The notes beneath the pieces were generated by a model. It made no database searches. It was not told where the DNA came from and saw nothing but the letters and a program-made list of their open reading frames with translations. DNA of 56,093 bases from assembly GCF_014646355.1 (NCBI RefSeq), contig NZ_BMNH01000040.1, forward strand, positions 1 through 56,093, written 5' to 3'. Positions 8,351 to 17,324 of the stretch are shown here, piece after piece (the stretch's first letter is position 1; every line of letters starts with the position of its first letter). Made by a program: the position numbers and the translations under genes. Source of the DNA: Nonomuraea cavernae. GTDB taxonomy: Bacteria; Actinomycetota; Actinomycetes; Streptosporangiales; Streptosporangiaceae.

Positions 8351-9603
8351 CTCCCGTCGCCCTCGTCGTCGGGCTTGGTCTCCAGCTGTGAGATGTCCCA
8401 CGACGAGTCGCCGCGTACGAACGCTTCGGGATCGTCCAGATCGTCGGCGTGCGGCATGAGGTCGGGGTGTGACCAGAGAGCGTCGCGCTCGTCGATGCCG
8501 CGCGCGTCCTTCAGCGCCTGCCAGAGGGCCGCCGCCTCACGGAGCCGGCGGGGCCGCAGCTCCAGGCCGACCAGCGTGCCGAAGGTCAGCTCGGCCGGGC
8601 CGCCCGTGGCGCGCCGCCGGCGTACCGTCTCGGCCAGCGCGCCGGCGGAGGGCAGCTTGCCCTCGGCGGCCTGGCCGACCACAGTGGCCACCCAGCCCTC
8701 GACCAGGGCGAGCATCGTCTCCAGGCGCGTCAGCGCGGCCTTCTGCCGCTCGGTCTCCTCGGGCTTGAGGAGCGCGCCGCCGCTCAGTGCCTCCTGGATC
8801 GCCTCCGGGTTGTTGATGTCGAGGCCGCGGATCTGCTCCTCCAGGGCGGAGGTGTCGACCGTGATGCCCCTGGCGTACTCCTCGACCGCGCCGAGCAGGT
8901 GCGAGCGCAGCCACGGCACGTGCTGGAACAGCCGGTGGTGAGCGGCCTCGCGCAGCGCCAGGTAGAGCCTGATCTCGTCGGCGGGCAGCTCGAGGCCCTG
9001 GCTGAAGGAGGCGATGCCGCCGGGCAGCAGCGCGGCGGTGCCGGACAGCGGCAGGCCGATGTCGCTGGTGCCGATCACCTCGCGGGCCAGCGAGCCGAGG
9101 GCCTGGCCGATCTGCTGGCCGACCATCATGCCGCCCATCTGCTTGAGCATGCCCATCAGCGGCCCGGCCATCTGCTGCGCCTCGGGTGGCAGACCGGCTC
9201 CGCCGAGCGCGCCGCCCATGGTGTCGACCATGCGCTCGGCGATCGGCTCGCAGAGCTTGCGCCACACCGGGATCGTGTTCTCGATCCACTCGGAACGACT
9301 CCACGCCTGCGGATTGGACACACCGCTGGGCAGCGAGGTCGCCTCGTTCAGCCAGAGGTCGGCCAGGCTCAGCGCGTCGACGATCTGACGGCGTTCGCCT
9401 TCCATGACGCTGGGATCACCGTCGGCGACCACGGCGTGGCGGGCTATGTTCTTCGCCATGTCCCAGTTGACAGGGCCCGAACCCTGCGGCGCCGACAGCA
9501 TGTCGGCGAACTGGCGCATCGCCTGAGCCATCTGCTCAGGATTGCCGAACATGGCGAACGGGTTCTCGTTAGGGTCGTTTTCGCGACCTGGCAGGTCAGT
9601 CAC
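8347..9603 (-). CDS. DUF2342 zincin-like protein
   Basis: A 418-residue protein of the actinobacterial DUF2342 family, predicted zincin-like hydrolases. The region LREAAHHRLFQHVPWL matches the metal-site helix of the family. Other family traits are the Met/Gly-rich MGMLKQMGGMMVGQQIGQALG segment and the acidic C-terminus (DDLDDPEAFVRGDSSWDI). It starts at GTG 9603 (TDLPGRENDPNENPFAMFGN). It corresponds to the gene next to the PDZ protease in the conserved actinobacterial block. Enzymatic activity has not been established for the family as far as I know. The downstream NUDIX gene overlaps it. Confidence 0.85.
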   Translation of the reverse strand: MTDLPGRENDPNENPFAMFGNPEQMAQAMRQFADMLSAPQGSGPVNWDMAKNIARHAVVADGDPSVMEGERRQIVDALSLADLWLNEATSLPSGVSNPQAWSRSEWIENTIPVWRKLCEPIAERMVDTMGGALGGAGLPPEAQQMAGPLMGMLKQMGGMMVGQQIGQALGSLAREVIGTSDIGLPLSGTAALLPGGIASFSQGLELPADEIRLYLALREAAHHRLFQHVPWLRSHLLGAVEEYARGITVDTSALEEQIRGLDINNPEAIQEALSGGALLKPEETERQKAALTRLETMLALVEGWVATVVGQAAEGKLPSAGALAETVRRRRATGGPAELTFGTLVGLELRPRRLREAAALWQALKDARGIDERDALWSHPDLMPHADDLDDPEAFVRGDSSWDISQLETKPDDEGDGS

Positions 9604-9685
9604 CGCTCTACCTCGTGCAGGATGGAGGAGTCCACATCCGCAACGTTAGTCGTCCTACGGCGGTTCAGTGCAAAGTGAGGACCTG

Positions 9686-10756
9686 GTGCCTACCTCGAAA
9701 CGCCCGCGCCAACCAGTCGTAGCCGTCACCGGCGCGGCCTCCGGCCTAGGCCGCGAGCTGCTCGCGAGACTCGTATCCTCCGCGGATTTCCGCAGAGTGG
9801 TGGCCATCGACGAAGAGCGCGGCGACATCCAGGAAGCCACGTGGAGAGTGATCGACGTACGAGATCCGCTCTTGGCGAACCGGATCTCCGACATCGACGT
9901 CCTGGTCCATCTGGCCGGTGACTACGCGGTCGACTCCGATCCGGGCGAGCGCCGGGCCTACAACCTGCGGGCGGCGCAGACCGTGCTGACCGCCTCCGCC
10001 GCCGCGCGGGTCCGCCGTGTGGTGCTCGTCACGAGCGCCATGGTGTACGGCGCCGCGCCCGAGAACGACGTGCCGCTGCCGGAGGACGCCGCGGTCGCCG
10101 CCGAGCCCGACACCGGCGTGGTGGGCGACTACCTGGAGATCGAGGCGCTGGTCCGCCGGGCGCTGCGCAGCCATCCGGGGCTCGAGGTGACCGTGCTCCG
10201 GCCCGCGGCGGTGGTGGGGCCGGGCGTCGACACGGTCATCACCCGGCATTTCGAGTCGCCCAGGCTGCTGACGGTCAAGGGCTGCTCACCGCGCTGGCAG
10301 TTCTGCCACCTCGACGACCTGCTGTCGGCTCTGGTGCTGGCCGCGCGCGGCCTGGTGAAAGGCGTGCTGGCGGTGGGCTCCGACGGGTGGCTGGAGCAGG
10401 AGAAGGTCGAGGAGCTGTCGGGGCTGCGGAGATTCGAGCTGCCCGCCGGGCTGACGTTCGGCACGGCTCAGCGCCTGCACCGGCTCGGCATCACCCCGGC
10501 TCCCGCGACCGACCTGCACTACGTGGTCTACCCGTGGGTCGTCGACTGCGCGGGGCTGCGCGAGGCCGGCTGGAAGCCCGCCTGGACCAACGAGGCGGCG
10601 CTGGAGCAGTTGCTGGAGCTCCGCGAGAACCGCACGACCGTGGTCGGCAGGCGGCTGCCGGTCAAGGAGGCGACGCTCACGGCCGCCGGCGCCACCGTCG
10701 CGGTCATCGGCACCGCGGCCATCGTCCATCAGGTGCGCAAGAAGCGGCGTCTCTGA
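9686..10756 (+). CDS. NAD-dependent epimerase/dehydratase family protein
   Basis: 356 residues of an extended SDR. The dinucleotide motif is VAVTGAASGLGREL near residue 12. Later elements are VLVHLAGDYAV, VLVTSAMVYG with the Ser, and VTVLRPAAVVGPG. The usual YxxxK is seen only as a degenerate YLEIEAL, so catalysis may be altered. The C-terminus ends in a hydrophobic segment AAGATVAVIGTAAIVHQV plus RKKRRL, which looks like a tail anchor. GTG 9686 has GAGG five bases upstream; GTG 9668 is an alternative adding six residues. Confidence 0.78.
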   Translation: MPTSKRPRQPVVAVTGAASGLGRELLARLVSSADFRRVVAIDEERGDIQEATWRVIDVRDPLLANRISDIDVLVHLAGDYAVDSDPGERRAYNLRAAQTVLTASAAARVRRVVLVTSAMVYGAAPENDVPLPEDAAVAAEPDTGVVGDYLEIEALVRRALRSHPGLEVTVLRPAAVVGPGVDTVITRHFESPRLLTVKGCSPRWQFCHLDDLLSALVLAARGLVKGVLAVGSDGWLEQEKVEELSGLRRFELPAGLTFGTAQRLHRLGITPAPATDLHYVVYPWVVDCAGLREAGWKPAWTNEAALEQLLELRENRTTVVGRRLPVKEATLTAAGATVAVIGTAAIVHQVRKKRRL

Positions 10757-10794
10757 ACGCGGCATCTCCGGACAGACTAGGTAGGCTCCCTTAC

Positions 10795-11220
10795 GTGGAC
10801 GTCATCCGGTTGCTCGGCATTCGCGACACTGCGCTCTCCGTGGACGAGGTGCTGGCCGCCGTGAGCGACCACGCCGCCGGCGGCACCGCCGTCTTCATCG
10901 GCACCGTACGTGAGCAGGATCACGGCAAGCCGGTGACCCGGCTGTCCTATTCGGCCCATCCGTCGGCCGTCGAGGAGCTGAGGCAGGTGGCCGAGAAGGT
11001 CGCCGCCGACTTCTCCGTGACCGCGCTGGCCGCCGTCCACCGGGTCGGCGATCTGGAGCTCGGCGACACGGCGGTGATCGTGGCGGTGGCCTGTCCGCAT
11101 CGTGACGAGGCGTTCAAGGCGTCCCGTCGACTGATCGACGATCTCAAGGCCCAGGTCCCGATCTGGAAACATCAGCTGTTCGCCGACGGGTCGGCCGAGT
11201 GGGTCGGTGCCTGCGAATAA
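10795..11220 (+). CDS. moaE: Molybdopterin synthase catalytic subunit MoaE
   Basis: 141 residues, the normal MoaE length. It transfers sulfur to cyclic pyranopterin monophosphate in molybdenum cofactor synthesis together with MoaD, which is not in this window. Recognisable segments: GGTAVFIGTVREQDHGKPV, AAVHRVGDLELGDTAVIVAV, HRDEAFKASRRLIDDLK and the active-site lysine in VPIWKHQLFADG. Start GTG 10795 is set by the family N-terminus. It is followed ten bases later by the PDZ protease gene. Confidence 0.92.
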   Translation: MDVIRLLGIRDTALSVDEVLAAVSDHAAGGTAVFIGTVREQDHGKPVTRLSYSAHPSAVEELRQVAEKVAADFSVTALAAVHRVGDLELGDTAVIVAVACPHRDEAFKASRRLIDDLKAQVPIWKHQLFADGSAEWVGACE

Positions 11221-11230
11221 GCTCGTCTCC

Positions 11231-12277
11231 ATGTCGCGACGCGCCTTGACCCTGCTGGTTTCGGGTTTTCTCGTGCTCGTGCTCGGCATCCTCGGCGCCA
11301 CCGCGAAGGTTCCGTACGTCGTGCTGAGCCCCGGGCCGACCGAGAACACGATCGGCGAGATCGAGAAGAAACCCGTGATCGCGATCAGCGGACGGCCGAC
11401 CTACCCGACCAGCGGTGCGCTGAGCCTGGTCACGGTGGCCTACCAGGGCGGCCCCAGCAGCCGGATCGATTTGCTGACCGCGCTGCGGGGTTGGATCGAT
11501 CCGAGCGTCGCCGTCGTCCCCGAGGAGACGATCTTCCCCGACACCCGCTCGCAGAAGCAGGTCGAGGAGGAGAACACCGTCGAAATGACCAACTCCCAGG
11601 ACTACGCCACCGCCGCCGCGCTGACCGAGCTCAAGATCTCCTACGAGACCCTCGTCTTGGTCGCGTCCATCCAGAAGGGCAAGCCCGCCGACGGCAAGCT
11701 GAAGGACGGCGACAAGATCAACACCGTCGACGGCCGGCGGGTGACCGAGCTCAAGACCGTCTCCGACGCGGTCAGGGCGCACAAGCCGGGCGAGACCGTC
11801 ACCTTCAACGTCACGCGGGGCGCGAAGACGCTGGACGTGACGGTGCCGACCGAGGCCGGCCCCGACGGCAAGGCGATCGTGGGCGTGGTCATGCAGCCCA
11901 AGTACGAGTTCCCGTTCGACGTAGACATCAACGTGGGCGACGTCGGCGGGCCGAGCGCGGGGCTGATGTTCTCTCTCGGCATCATCGACAAGCTGACTCC
12001 TGGCCAGCTCACCGGTGGCAAGGACATCGCGGGCACCGGCACCATCACCCCCGCCGGGCAGGTGGGCGCGATCGGCGGCATCGCCCAGAAGATGGTCGGC
12101 GCCCGCAAGTCGGGAGCCTCGGTGTTCCTCACCCCGGCCGAAAACTGCGACGAGGCCCTGCAGGCCGTGCCTGACGGGCTGCGCCTGGTCAAGGCCGACA
12201 ATCTGCACAACGCGGTGCTCGCACTCGACGCGCTGCGCACCGGCAAGGGCGAAGTGCCCGCGTGCGGCACCGGATGA
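11231..12277 (+). CDS. Membrane-anchored PDZ/Lon-type (S16) serine protease
   Basis: 348 residues. An N-terminal hydrophobic anchor (ALTLLVSGFLVLVLGILGA) is followed by a PDZ domain (about residues 130-215; GKLKDGDKINTVDGRRVT) and a Lon-like proteolytic domain. The catalytic Ser lies in GGPSAGLMFSLGI and the Lys in GGIAQKMVGARKSG, giving the Ser-Lys dyad of S16. The protease should face the cell exterior. It belongs to the actinobacterial family next to UPF0182 genes. ATG 11231 is preferred over GTG 11207, which overlaps moaE. Confidence 0.88.
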   Translation: MSRRALTLLVSGFLVLVLGILGATAKVPYVVLSPGPTENTIGEIEKKPVIAISGRPTYPTSGALSLVTVAYQGGPSSRIDLLTALRGWIDPSVAVVPEETIFPDTRSQKQVEEENTVEMTNSQDYATAAALTELKISYETLVLVASIQKGKPADGKLKDGDKINTVDGRRVTELKTVSDAVRAHKPGETVTFNVTRGAKTLDVTVPTEAGPDGKAIVGVVMQPKYEFPFDVDINVGDVGGPSAGLMFSLGIIDKLTPGQLTGGKDIAGTGTITPAGQVGAIGGIAQKMVGARKSGASVFLTPAENCDEALQAVPDGLRLVKADNLHNAVLALDALRTGKGEVPACGTG

Positions 12278-12373
12278 AACTTCTGGCGGCCGCCGTACGT
12301 TAGCCGTAGGGCTGGCCCTGCGGTGTAGGTTGCCAGACACGGACCGTTTGTTCATCACGACGAGGGGTTGGCC

Positions 12374-15300
12374 TTGAGCTTCCGGACCCCAGGAGCCGGC
12401 AGGGCGATGCGCTTGCCCCGCCGACCGCGACTGCTTCTGCCTGTCGCGATCGCGCTTGTGGCGATCGTGGCGTTCTTCTTCCTCTTCTCCGGCATTTATA
12501 CCGACTATCTGTGGTTTGACGCGATCGACTACACGTCGGTCTTCTCCGGTGTGCTGCTGACCGAGATCGTGCTGTTCCTCGCGGGAGCGGTGCTGATGGT
12601 GGGCATCGTCGGCGGCAACATGCTGCTGGCCTTCCGGACGCGGCCGATGTTCGGGCCCGCCATGTTCGGCGGCGGCAGTGGCGCCGACCGCTACCGGATG
12701 GCGCTCGATCCCCACCGCAAGCTCATCTTCATCGTCGGCATGGGCATGCTCGCGCTCTTCGCGGGCTCGTCGTTCGCCGGGCAGTGGCAGACGTGGATGA
12801 AGTTCGCCAACGGCGCGTCGTTCGGCAAGGCGGACGCGCTGTTCGGGTTCGACATCTCGTTCTTCATGTTCGACTATCCGTTCATCCGGATGGTGCTGAA
12901 CTTCCTGTTCACCGCGGTGATCATCTCGATCATCCTGTCGGCGATCACGCACTATCTGTACGGCGGATTCCGGCTGCAGTCGCCGGGCGTGCACGCCTCC
13001 CGTGCCGCGCGGGCGCACCTGTCGGTGCTGCTCGGGGTGTTCGTGCTGCTCAAGGCCGTCGCCTACTGGATCGACCGCTACGGTCTGGTCTTCTCCGACC
13101 GCGGCTTCGTCAACGGCGCGTCCTACACCGACGTCAACGCGGTGCTGCCGGCCAAGACGATCCTCGCGATCATCGCGCTGATCTGCGCCGCGCTGTTCTT
13201 CGCGGGCGTGATCAGGCCGGGTGGCATGCTCCCCGGCGTGTCCTTCGGCCTGCTGGTGCTGTCGGCCGTGCTGATCGGCGGCGTCTATCCCCTGCTGGTC
13301 GAGCAGTTCCAGGTCAAGCCCAACCAGCAGCTCAAGGAAGCCGCCTTCATCGATCGCAACATCGACGCGACGCGCGAGGCGTACGGCATCTCGGGCGCCG
13401 AAATGATCGAATACACCGCCGAAGCCGACCCGGCCAAGGTCAAGACCAACGACGGCGACGCCTCCGTGTCCGGTGTGCGGCTGCTCGACCCGGCTCTGGT
13501 GTCCGCGACGTACGAGCAGACGCAGCGCATCCGCGGTTTCTACGGCTTCCCCGACCAGCTCGACGTCGACCGCTATCCCGACTCCAACGGCAAGTTGGTC
13601 GACCACGTGGTGAGCGTCCGCGAGCTGCTCGGCCCGCCCGAGGGCCAGAACAACTGGATCAACAAGGCTCTCGTCTACACGCACGGCTACGGCTTCGTGG
13701 CCGCGCCCGGCAACGAGGTCGACTCCGGCGGCCTGCCCGCGTACGACGCCAAGGACATGCCGGTCACCGGCCAGCTGTCCACCTCGACCAAGCTGTCGGA
13801 GCCACGCGTCTACTTCGGCGAGACCACCGCGGCCAACGAGTACGTCATCGCCGGCGGCAACCCCAACAACCCACAGGAGCTCGACTACCCGGAGACGGGC
13901 GGCACCGGCCAGAAGAACACGACCTACACCGGCAAGGGCGGGGTCCCGGTCGGCTCGTTCATCAACCGGATGATGTTCGCCGCGAAGTACGGCGAGAAGA
14001 ACATCCTGCTGTCGGGCGACGTGAACGACAACTCCAAGATCCTGTACGTGCGCAACCCGCGTGACAGGGTCGAGAAGGTCGCGCCGTTCCTCACCCTCGA
14101 CGGCAACCCCTACCCGGCGATCATCGACGGCCGGATCACCTGGATCGTTGACGGCTACACGACCTCCAACGAGTATCCCTACTCGCAGAGCGAGAGCCTG
14201 GGTGACATGACCCGCGACACGACGACCGACCGTCGCGTGGTCGCGCAGCAGCCCCAGGACCACATCAACTACATCCGCAACTCGGTCAAGGCCACGGTCG
14301 ACGCCTACGACGGCACGGTCACGCTCTACGGCTGGGACGACAACGACCCGGTGCTCAAGACCTGGAGCAAGGCCTTCCCCGGGATCATCCGCCCGGCCTC
14401 CGACATGAGCCCCGACCTCAACAGCCACGTGCGCTACCCCGAAGACCTCTTCAAGGTGCAGCGCTACACGCTCTCGCGCTACCACATCACCAACGCGGGC
14501 GCCTTCTACAGCGGCCAGGACTTCTGGAACGTCCCCAACGACCCGTCGCAGGGCGACCAGCAGACCAAGCAGCCGCCCTACTACCTGACCACCACGATGC
14601 CGGTCGGCAACGCCAAGCCGTCGTTCTCGTTGACGACGACGTTCGTGCCGAGGGAAGGCCCCAACCTGGCGGCCTTCATGGCGGCGGGTTCCACGGTGGG
14701 TGACGACTACGGCAAGCTGCGCATCCTGCGCATGCCTTCCAACACCGCCATCCCGGGACCGGGCCAGGCCCAGAACAACTTCCAGAACAAGTTCTCCGGC
14801 GAGCTCGGCCCGCTCGGCCTGGGCCAGGCCAACGTCAAATACGGCAACCTGCTGACCTTGCCGTACGCCGGTGGGCTCATCTACATCGAGCCCGTCTACG
14901 TACAGACCAAGGCGGGCACCGGGCAGGAGCCCTACCCCATCCTCAGGCGCGTCCTGGTGGCGTTCGGCAACAAGGTGGGGTCGGGTGACAAGCTGGAAGA
15001 CGCTCTGAAGCAGGTGTTCGGCGACGCCCAGCAGACCACCCAGACGCAGCCCAACCAGCAGACCCAGCCCAACCAGCAGACCACCCAGACGCAGCCCAAC
15101 CAGCAGACCCAGCCCAACCAGCAGATCACGGCGCTGACACAGGCCATCACCACGGCGGAGAAGGCCTACGCGGACGCCCAGAACGCCCTCAAGGCCAACC
15201 CGCCGAACTGGGAGGAGTACGGCAAGGCGCAGAAGCGCCTGGACGACGCGTTGAAGGCGCTGCGCAACCTCGGCGCCGAGCCCGCGGCGACCGGCACGCC

Positions 15301-15388
15301 CAGCCCGTCACCTTCGGTCAGCCCGTCGGCCACGCCGACCACCTCTCCCACCGTGTCACCGACTCCATCACCGGCGCCCAGCCCTTAG
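12374..15388 (+). CDS. UPF0182 family membrane protein
   Basis: A 1004-residue protein. About seven transmembrane helices fill the N-terminal third (first: LLLPVAIALVAIVAFFFLFSG). A large extracytoplasmic domain follows, with typical family strings such as YTDVNAVLPAKTILAI and LVEQFQVKPNQQLKE. The function of the family is not established. TTG 12374 is chosen because GAGGGG at 12363-12367 is six bases upstream; the TTG at 12368 abuts that site. The C-terminus has a 45-bp tandem duplication coding Gln/Thr/Pro/Asn repeats, a helical segment, and a Pro/Ser/Thr tail, all probably surface-exposed spacer. Confidence 0.9.
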   Translation: MSFRTPGAGRAMRLPRRPRLLLPVAIALVAIVAFFFLFSGIYTDYLWFDAIDYTSVFSGVLLTEIVLFLAGAVLMVGIVGGNMLLAFRTRPMFGPAMFGGGSGADRYRMALDPHRKLIFIVGMGMLALFAGSSFAGQWQTWMKFANGASFGKADALFGFDISFFMFDYPFIRMVLNFLFTAVIISIILSAITHYLYGGFRLQSPGVHASRAARAHLSVLLGVFVLLKAVAYWIDRYGLVFSDRGFVNGASYTDVNAVLPAKTILAIIALICAALFFAGVIRPGGMLPGVSFGLLVLSAVLIGGVYPLLVEQFQVKPNQQLKEAAFIDRNIDATREAYGISGAEMIEYTAEADPAKVKTNDGDASVSGVRLLDPALVSATYEQTQRIRGFYGFPDQLDVDRYPDSNGKLVDHVVSVRELLGPPEGQNNWINKALVYTHGYGFVAAPGNEVDSGGLPAYDAKDMPVTGQLSTSTKLSEPRVYFGETTAANEYVIAGGNPNNPQELDYPETGGTGQKNTTYTGKGGVPVGSFINRMMFAAKYGEKNILLSGDVNDNSKILYVRNPRDRVEKVAPFLTLDGNPYPAIIDGRITWIVDGYTTSNEYPYSQSESLGDMTRDTTTDRRVVAQQPQDHINYIRNSVKATVDAYDGTVTLYGWDDNDPVLKTWSKAFPGIIRPASDMSPDLNSHVRYPEDLFKVQRYTLSRYHITNAGAFYSGQDFWNVPNDPSQGDQQTKQPPYYLTTTMPVGNAKPSFSLTTTFVPREGPNLAAFMAAGSTVGDDYGKLRILRMPSNTAIPGPGQAQNNFQNKFSGELGPLGLGQANVKYGNLLTLPYAGGLIYIEPVYVQTKAGTGQEPYPILRRVLVAFGNKVGSGDKLEDALKQVFGDAQQTTQTQPNQQTQPNQQTTQTQPNQQTQPNQQITALTQAITTAEKAYADAQNALKANPPNWEEYGKAQKRLDDALKALRNLGAEPAATGTPSPSPSVSPSATPTTSPTVSPTPSPAPSP
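15029..15118 (+). repeat. Two perfect 45-bp tandem repeats in UPF0182 gene
   Basis: The unit at 15029-15073 is repeated exactly at 15074-15118 and encodes QQTTQTQPNQQTQPN twice. Each unit itself contains two CAGCCCAAC blocks. The number of units is likely to vary between strains, since perfect in-frame repeats of this kind slip easily. Confidence 0.9.
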
Positions 15389-15459
15389 TGGGCCGGGCGG
15401 CCCCGGCCGATCAGTTTGCACCCACCCCGCACGGCCGATACTCTTACAACGCACACCGA

Positions 15460-15533
15460 CGCGGGGTGGAGCAGTTCGGTAGCTCGCTGGGCTCATAACC
15501 CAGAGGTCGCAGGTTCAAATCCTGCCCCCGCTA
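15460..15533 (+). tRNA. Initiator tRNA-Met (CAT)
   Basis: A complete 74-base cloverleaf: acceptor CGCGGGG, D-arm GAGC...GCTC, anticodon loop CTCATAA with CAT at 15494-15496, T-arm GCAGG-TTCAAAT-CCTGC. The first acceptor base is C and does not pair with the opposing base. The anticodon stem ends in three G-C pairs (GGG/CCC). Both are hallmarks of initiator tRNA. The 3' CCA is not encoded. Confidence 0.96.
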
Positions 15534-15556
15534 CTATGTGATGTTGCAAGACATCG

Positions 15557-15587
15557 AAACCCTCGAACCTCCGGGTTCGGGGGTTTT
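15557..15587 (+). terminator. Intrinsic terminator after initiator tRNA
   Basis: A 12-bp stem (15557-15568 with 15575-15586, one G-T wobble), extended by a further C-G pair, closes on a TCCG tetraloop. It runs into TTTT at 15584-15587. It lies 24 bases after the tRNA. Confidence 0.8.
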
Positions 15588-15697
15588 CTGTCGTTCCAGT
15601 GGGTCGCCGGTTTCCCAGGTGAGTCACCGGGTCCGAGACGGGTGACCGGGTCCAGTCGCGAGTCAGGTCACGCGGGCGGCACGGCCCTTGCCAGTTT

Positions 15698-16195
15698 CTA
15701 GGTGCCCGAGGTGTCGGTCTTGCTTGAAGCTTGCCGGTTGACCTGCGTGGCCACACGGTTGGCTCGCCGGCAGATGAGCAGGAGACCGCCGATGAGGATC
15801 GTGAGCTGGGCGCCGATGATCGCGAATTCCAGCGCTTCGGGCAGCGTGAACGCAGTGTCGCTGATCACGGCGGCGCCGATCACGACCGCCAGCGCCCCGG
15901 CCAGTCGCCGCAACGGGCGCCTCATCCAGGTGTGGGCGGCGTTCCAGGCCTCCGGCGAGGCGAGTGTTTCGCGGGTGCGAAGGCCGGAGAGGCGGTTTCG
16001 GGTGTCTACCGTGCCGGATTCGTCATGAAAGGCGATCAGCAGCAGGGCGAGCGACGGGAGCATCGTCAGCGACGTCACCAACACCGGCCCCATGCCCCAC
16101 ATCGTACCGAATGCGCCATTCCGGGCGATCAACAACGGCACCGTCCCGCTGTTCACGGCCAAGAAGGCGGCCGTCCTCACGAAAGCCCTGGTCAC
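15698..16195 (-). CDS. SdpI-like membrane protein
   Basis: 165 residues with four or five hydrophobic segments. The family mark of SdpI/YhfL-type proteins is present: RLSGLRTRETLASPEAWNAAH, matching the G-x-RTxxTLxSxExWxxxH motif. The founding member gives immunity to the SdpC toxin in Bacillus; most relatives are uncharacterised. GTG 16195 is the family-consistent start; the frame runs further upstream into non-homologous sequence. A 10-bp inverted repeat (16185-16212) overlaps this start. No toxin gene is seen nearby, so an immunity role is not supported by context. Confidence 0.75.
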   Translation of the reverse strand: MTRAFVRTAAFLAVNSGTVPLLIARNGAFGTMWGMGPVLVTSLTMLPSLALLLIAFHDESGTVDTRNRLSGLRTRETLASPEAWNAAHTWMRRPLRRLAGALAVVIGAAVISDTAFTLPEALEFAIIGAQLTILIGGLLLICRRANRVATQVNRQASSKTDTSGT

Positions 16196-16212
16196 GGTGG
16201 CATGACCAGGGC
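16185..16212 (-). terminator. Inverted repeat between EthD-like and SdpI-like genes
   Basis: GCCCTGGTCA (16185-16194) and TGACCAGGGC (16203-16212) form a perfect 10-bp stem with an 8-base loop. It lies 18 bases after the EthD-like stop and covers the SdpI-like start codon. It could terminate the upstream transcript, hide the start codon, or bind a dimeric regulator. There is no U-tract. Confidence 0.5.
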
Positions 16213-16230
16213 TTCCAGTGTGGGGTGCGG

Positions 16231-16542
16231 TCAGCGCACGATGTCCGCCGGGCCGGTGAGGATCGTGACCCCGGCCCCGGCGAAGTTGGCCAGGTCGGCC
16301 AGGGCCGCCTTGCCCACGTCGCTGCCCACGGCCGCGTTGAACGACTCCTCGTCGTCGAAGGTCAGCACCGCGGCGAGGTGGTAGGCGGGCCGCTCGCCCG
16401 AGGTGGCGGCGGGACGGGTGGCCGTGTAGGAGCGCAGCCCGGGGAACTGGGCCGCGAGCGGAGCGTGTGTCTCGTCGTAGTGCTTGTCGAAAGCCTCGGC
16501 GCTCTCGGGATGGTTGTAGAGCGCTATGAGCTGGAATGCCAC
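16231..16542 (-). CDS. EthD family protein
   Basis: 103 residues, the usual length of the EthD ferredoxin-like fold family. Seen in order: LIALYNHPESAEAFDKHYDETHAPLA (family start), GLRSYTA, YHLAAVLTFDDEESFNAAVGSD and GAGVTILTGP. GTG 16542 has GGAGG about ten bases upstream. EthD proteins accompany ether-degrading P450 systems or act as small monooxygenase/isomerase-like dimers; no P450 lies nearby, so the role here is open. Confidence 0.85.
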   Translation of the reverse strand: MAFQLIALYNHPESAEAFDKHYDETHAPLAAQFPGLRSYTATRPAATSGERPAYHLAAVLTFDDEESFNAAVGSDVGKAALADLANFAGAGVTILTGPADIVR

Positions 16543-16626
16543 TGCCTGCCTCCAAGGTCGATGACTGTCGGCTGCTTCGATGAAACATCTCTCTGGCGCG
16601 CGGTGGAAGGCTCTGCTCGTGTGTCG

Positions 16627-17100
16627 TCAGTGGCAGCGCAGGTCCCAGCCCGCGTCGTCGGTGGCGAGAAACTCGAGGATCATGGACTTCGCCTCACCTG
16701 CCGGGACATCGCCGGCAGAGCCCTCGCTGGCAGAGCCCTCGCTGGCAGGGGCCTCGACGTGGACGCGCGTCGCGCTTCCGTAGTGGGCCTCGATCTCGGC
16801 GCTGCTCAGCGAGGTGTAGACGGAGATCCGGACGAGGTAGTCACAGTGGTTGCCGTTGCCCTCAAGCAGACCGACGGTGCCTTGCACACGACTGACCATG
16901 GTGTCGGGAAGCGGTGGCCGGTCGAGGATCCGCTCCATCATGCCGTTCAGCCGGGCGTCGTTGACCCACATCGGGACCATGACGACAAGGGCCGGAGCGA
17001 CAAGGCAGGCGAGGACGACCAGTGTCCGGCGCACGCGACGGAGGCCCAGCCGTCTGTTAGGGGCTCTGAGCAAGACAGGTCGGGGGTCGGTCTCGGCCAT
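16627..17100 (-). CDS. Single-pass membrane protein, 157 aa, unknown function
   Basis: One transmembrane helix at about residues 26-47 (RTLVVLACLVAPALVVMVPMW), preceded by an Arg-rich cytoplasmic N-terminus. A small extracytoplasmic domain contains two Cys (NGNHCDYL and the C-terminal DLRCH). Near residue 117 a short DNA repeat encodes ASEGSASEGSAG, a probable slippage-prone linker. I do not recognise a family. It is unrelated in sequence to the genes on either side and is divergent from the conservon. Confidence 0.65.
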   Translation of the reverse strand: MAETDPRPVLLRAPNRRLGLRRVRRTLVVLACLVAPALVVMVPMWVNDARLNGMMERILDRPPLPDTMVSRVQGTVGLLEGNGNHCDYLVRISVYTSLSSAEIEAHYGSATRVHVEAPASEGSASEGSAGDVPAGEAKSMILEFLATDDAGWDLRCH

Positions 17101-17324
17101 GGACGCATTCTCATGGGTGGGCGCGGAGGTCGGAAACGTCGATGGGCACGGGGATTCCGTCTCGAAACCCCAACTTTTGCGGCGCCATCTTGTCGCGCGC
17201 CAGCCCCCCCGGCATAGTGGGACAAATCACAACGCGCTAGTCGCAGCGTGCACAACTGGCAGCTCTTGCCTCACTCAGGCCGTTCGACCATGCGCAGCCA
17301 CACGCGCGGAATTGGACAGTACGC

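Noticed and set aside
11144..14485. A 1113-residue minus-strand open frame
   Set aside because: It is antisense to moaE, the PDZ protease and UPF0182 genes and has the His/Asp/Arg/Val-rich composition of high-GC antisense frames.
15493..15756. Minus-strand ORF ending in GAGFEPATSGL
   Set aside because: This is the antisense of the initiator tRNA region. The same peptide ending appears as a spurious prediction in many genomes because it is the reverse translation of tRNA sequence.
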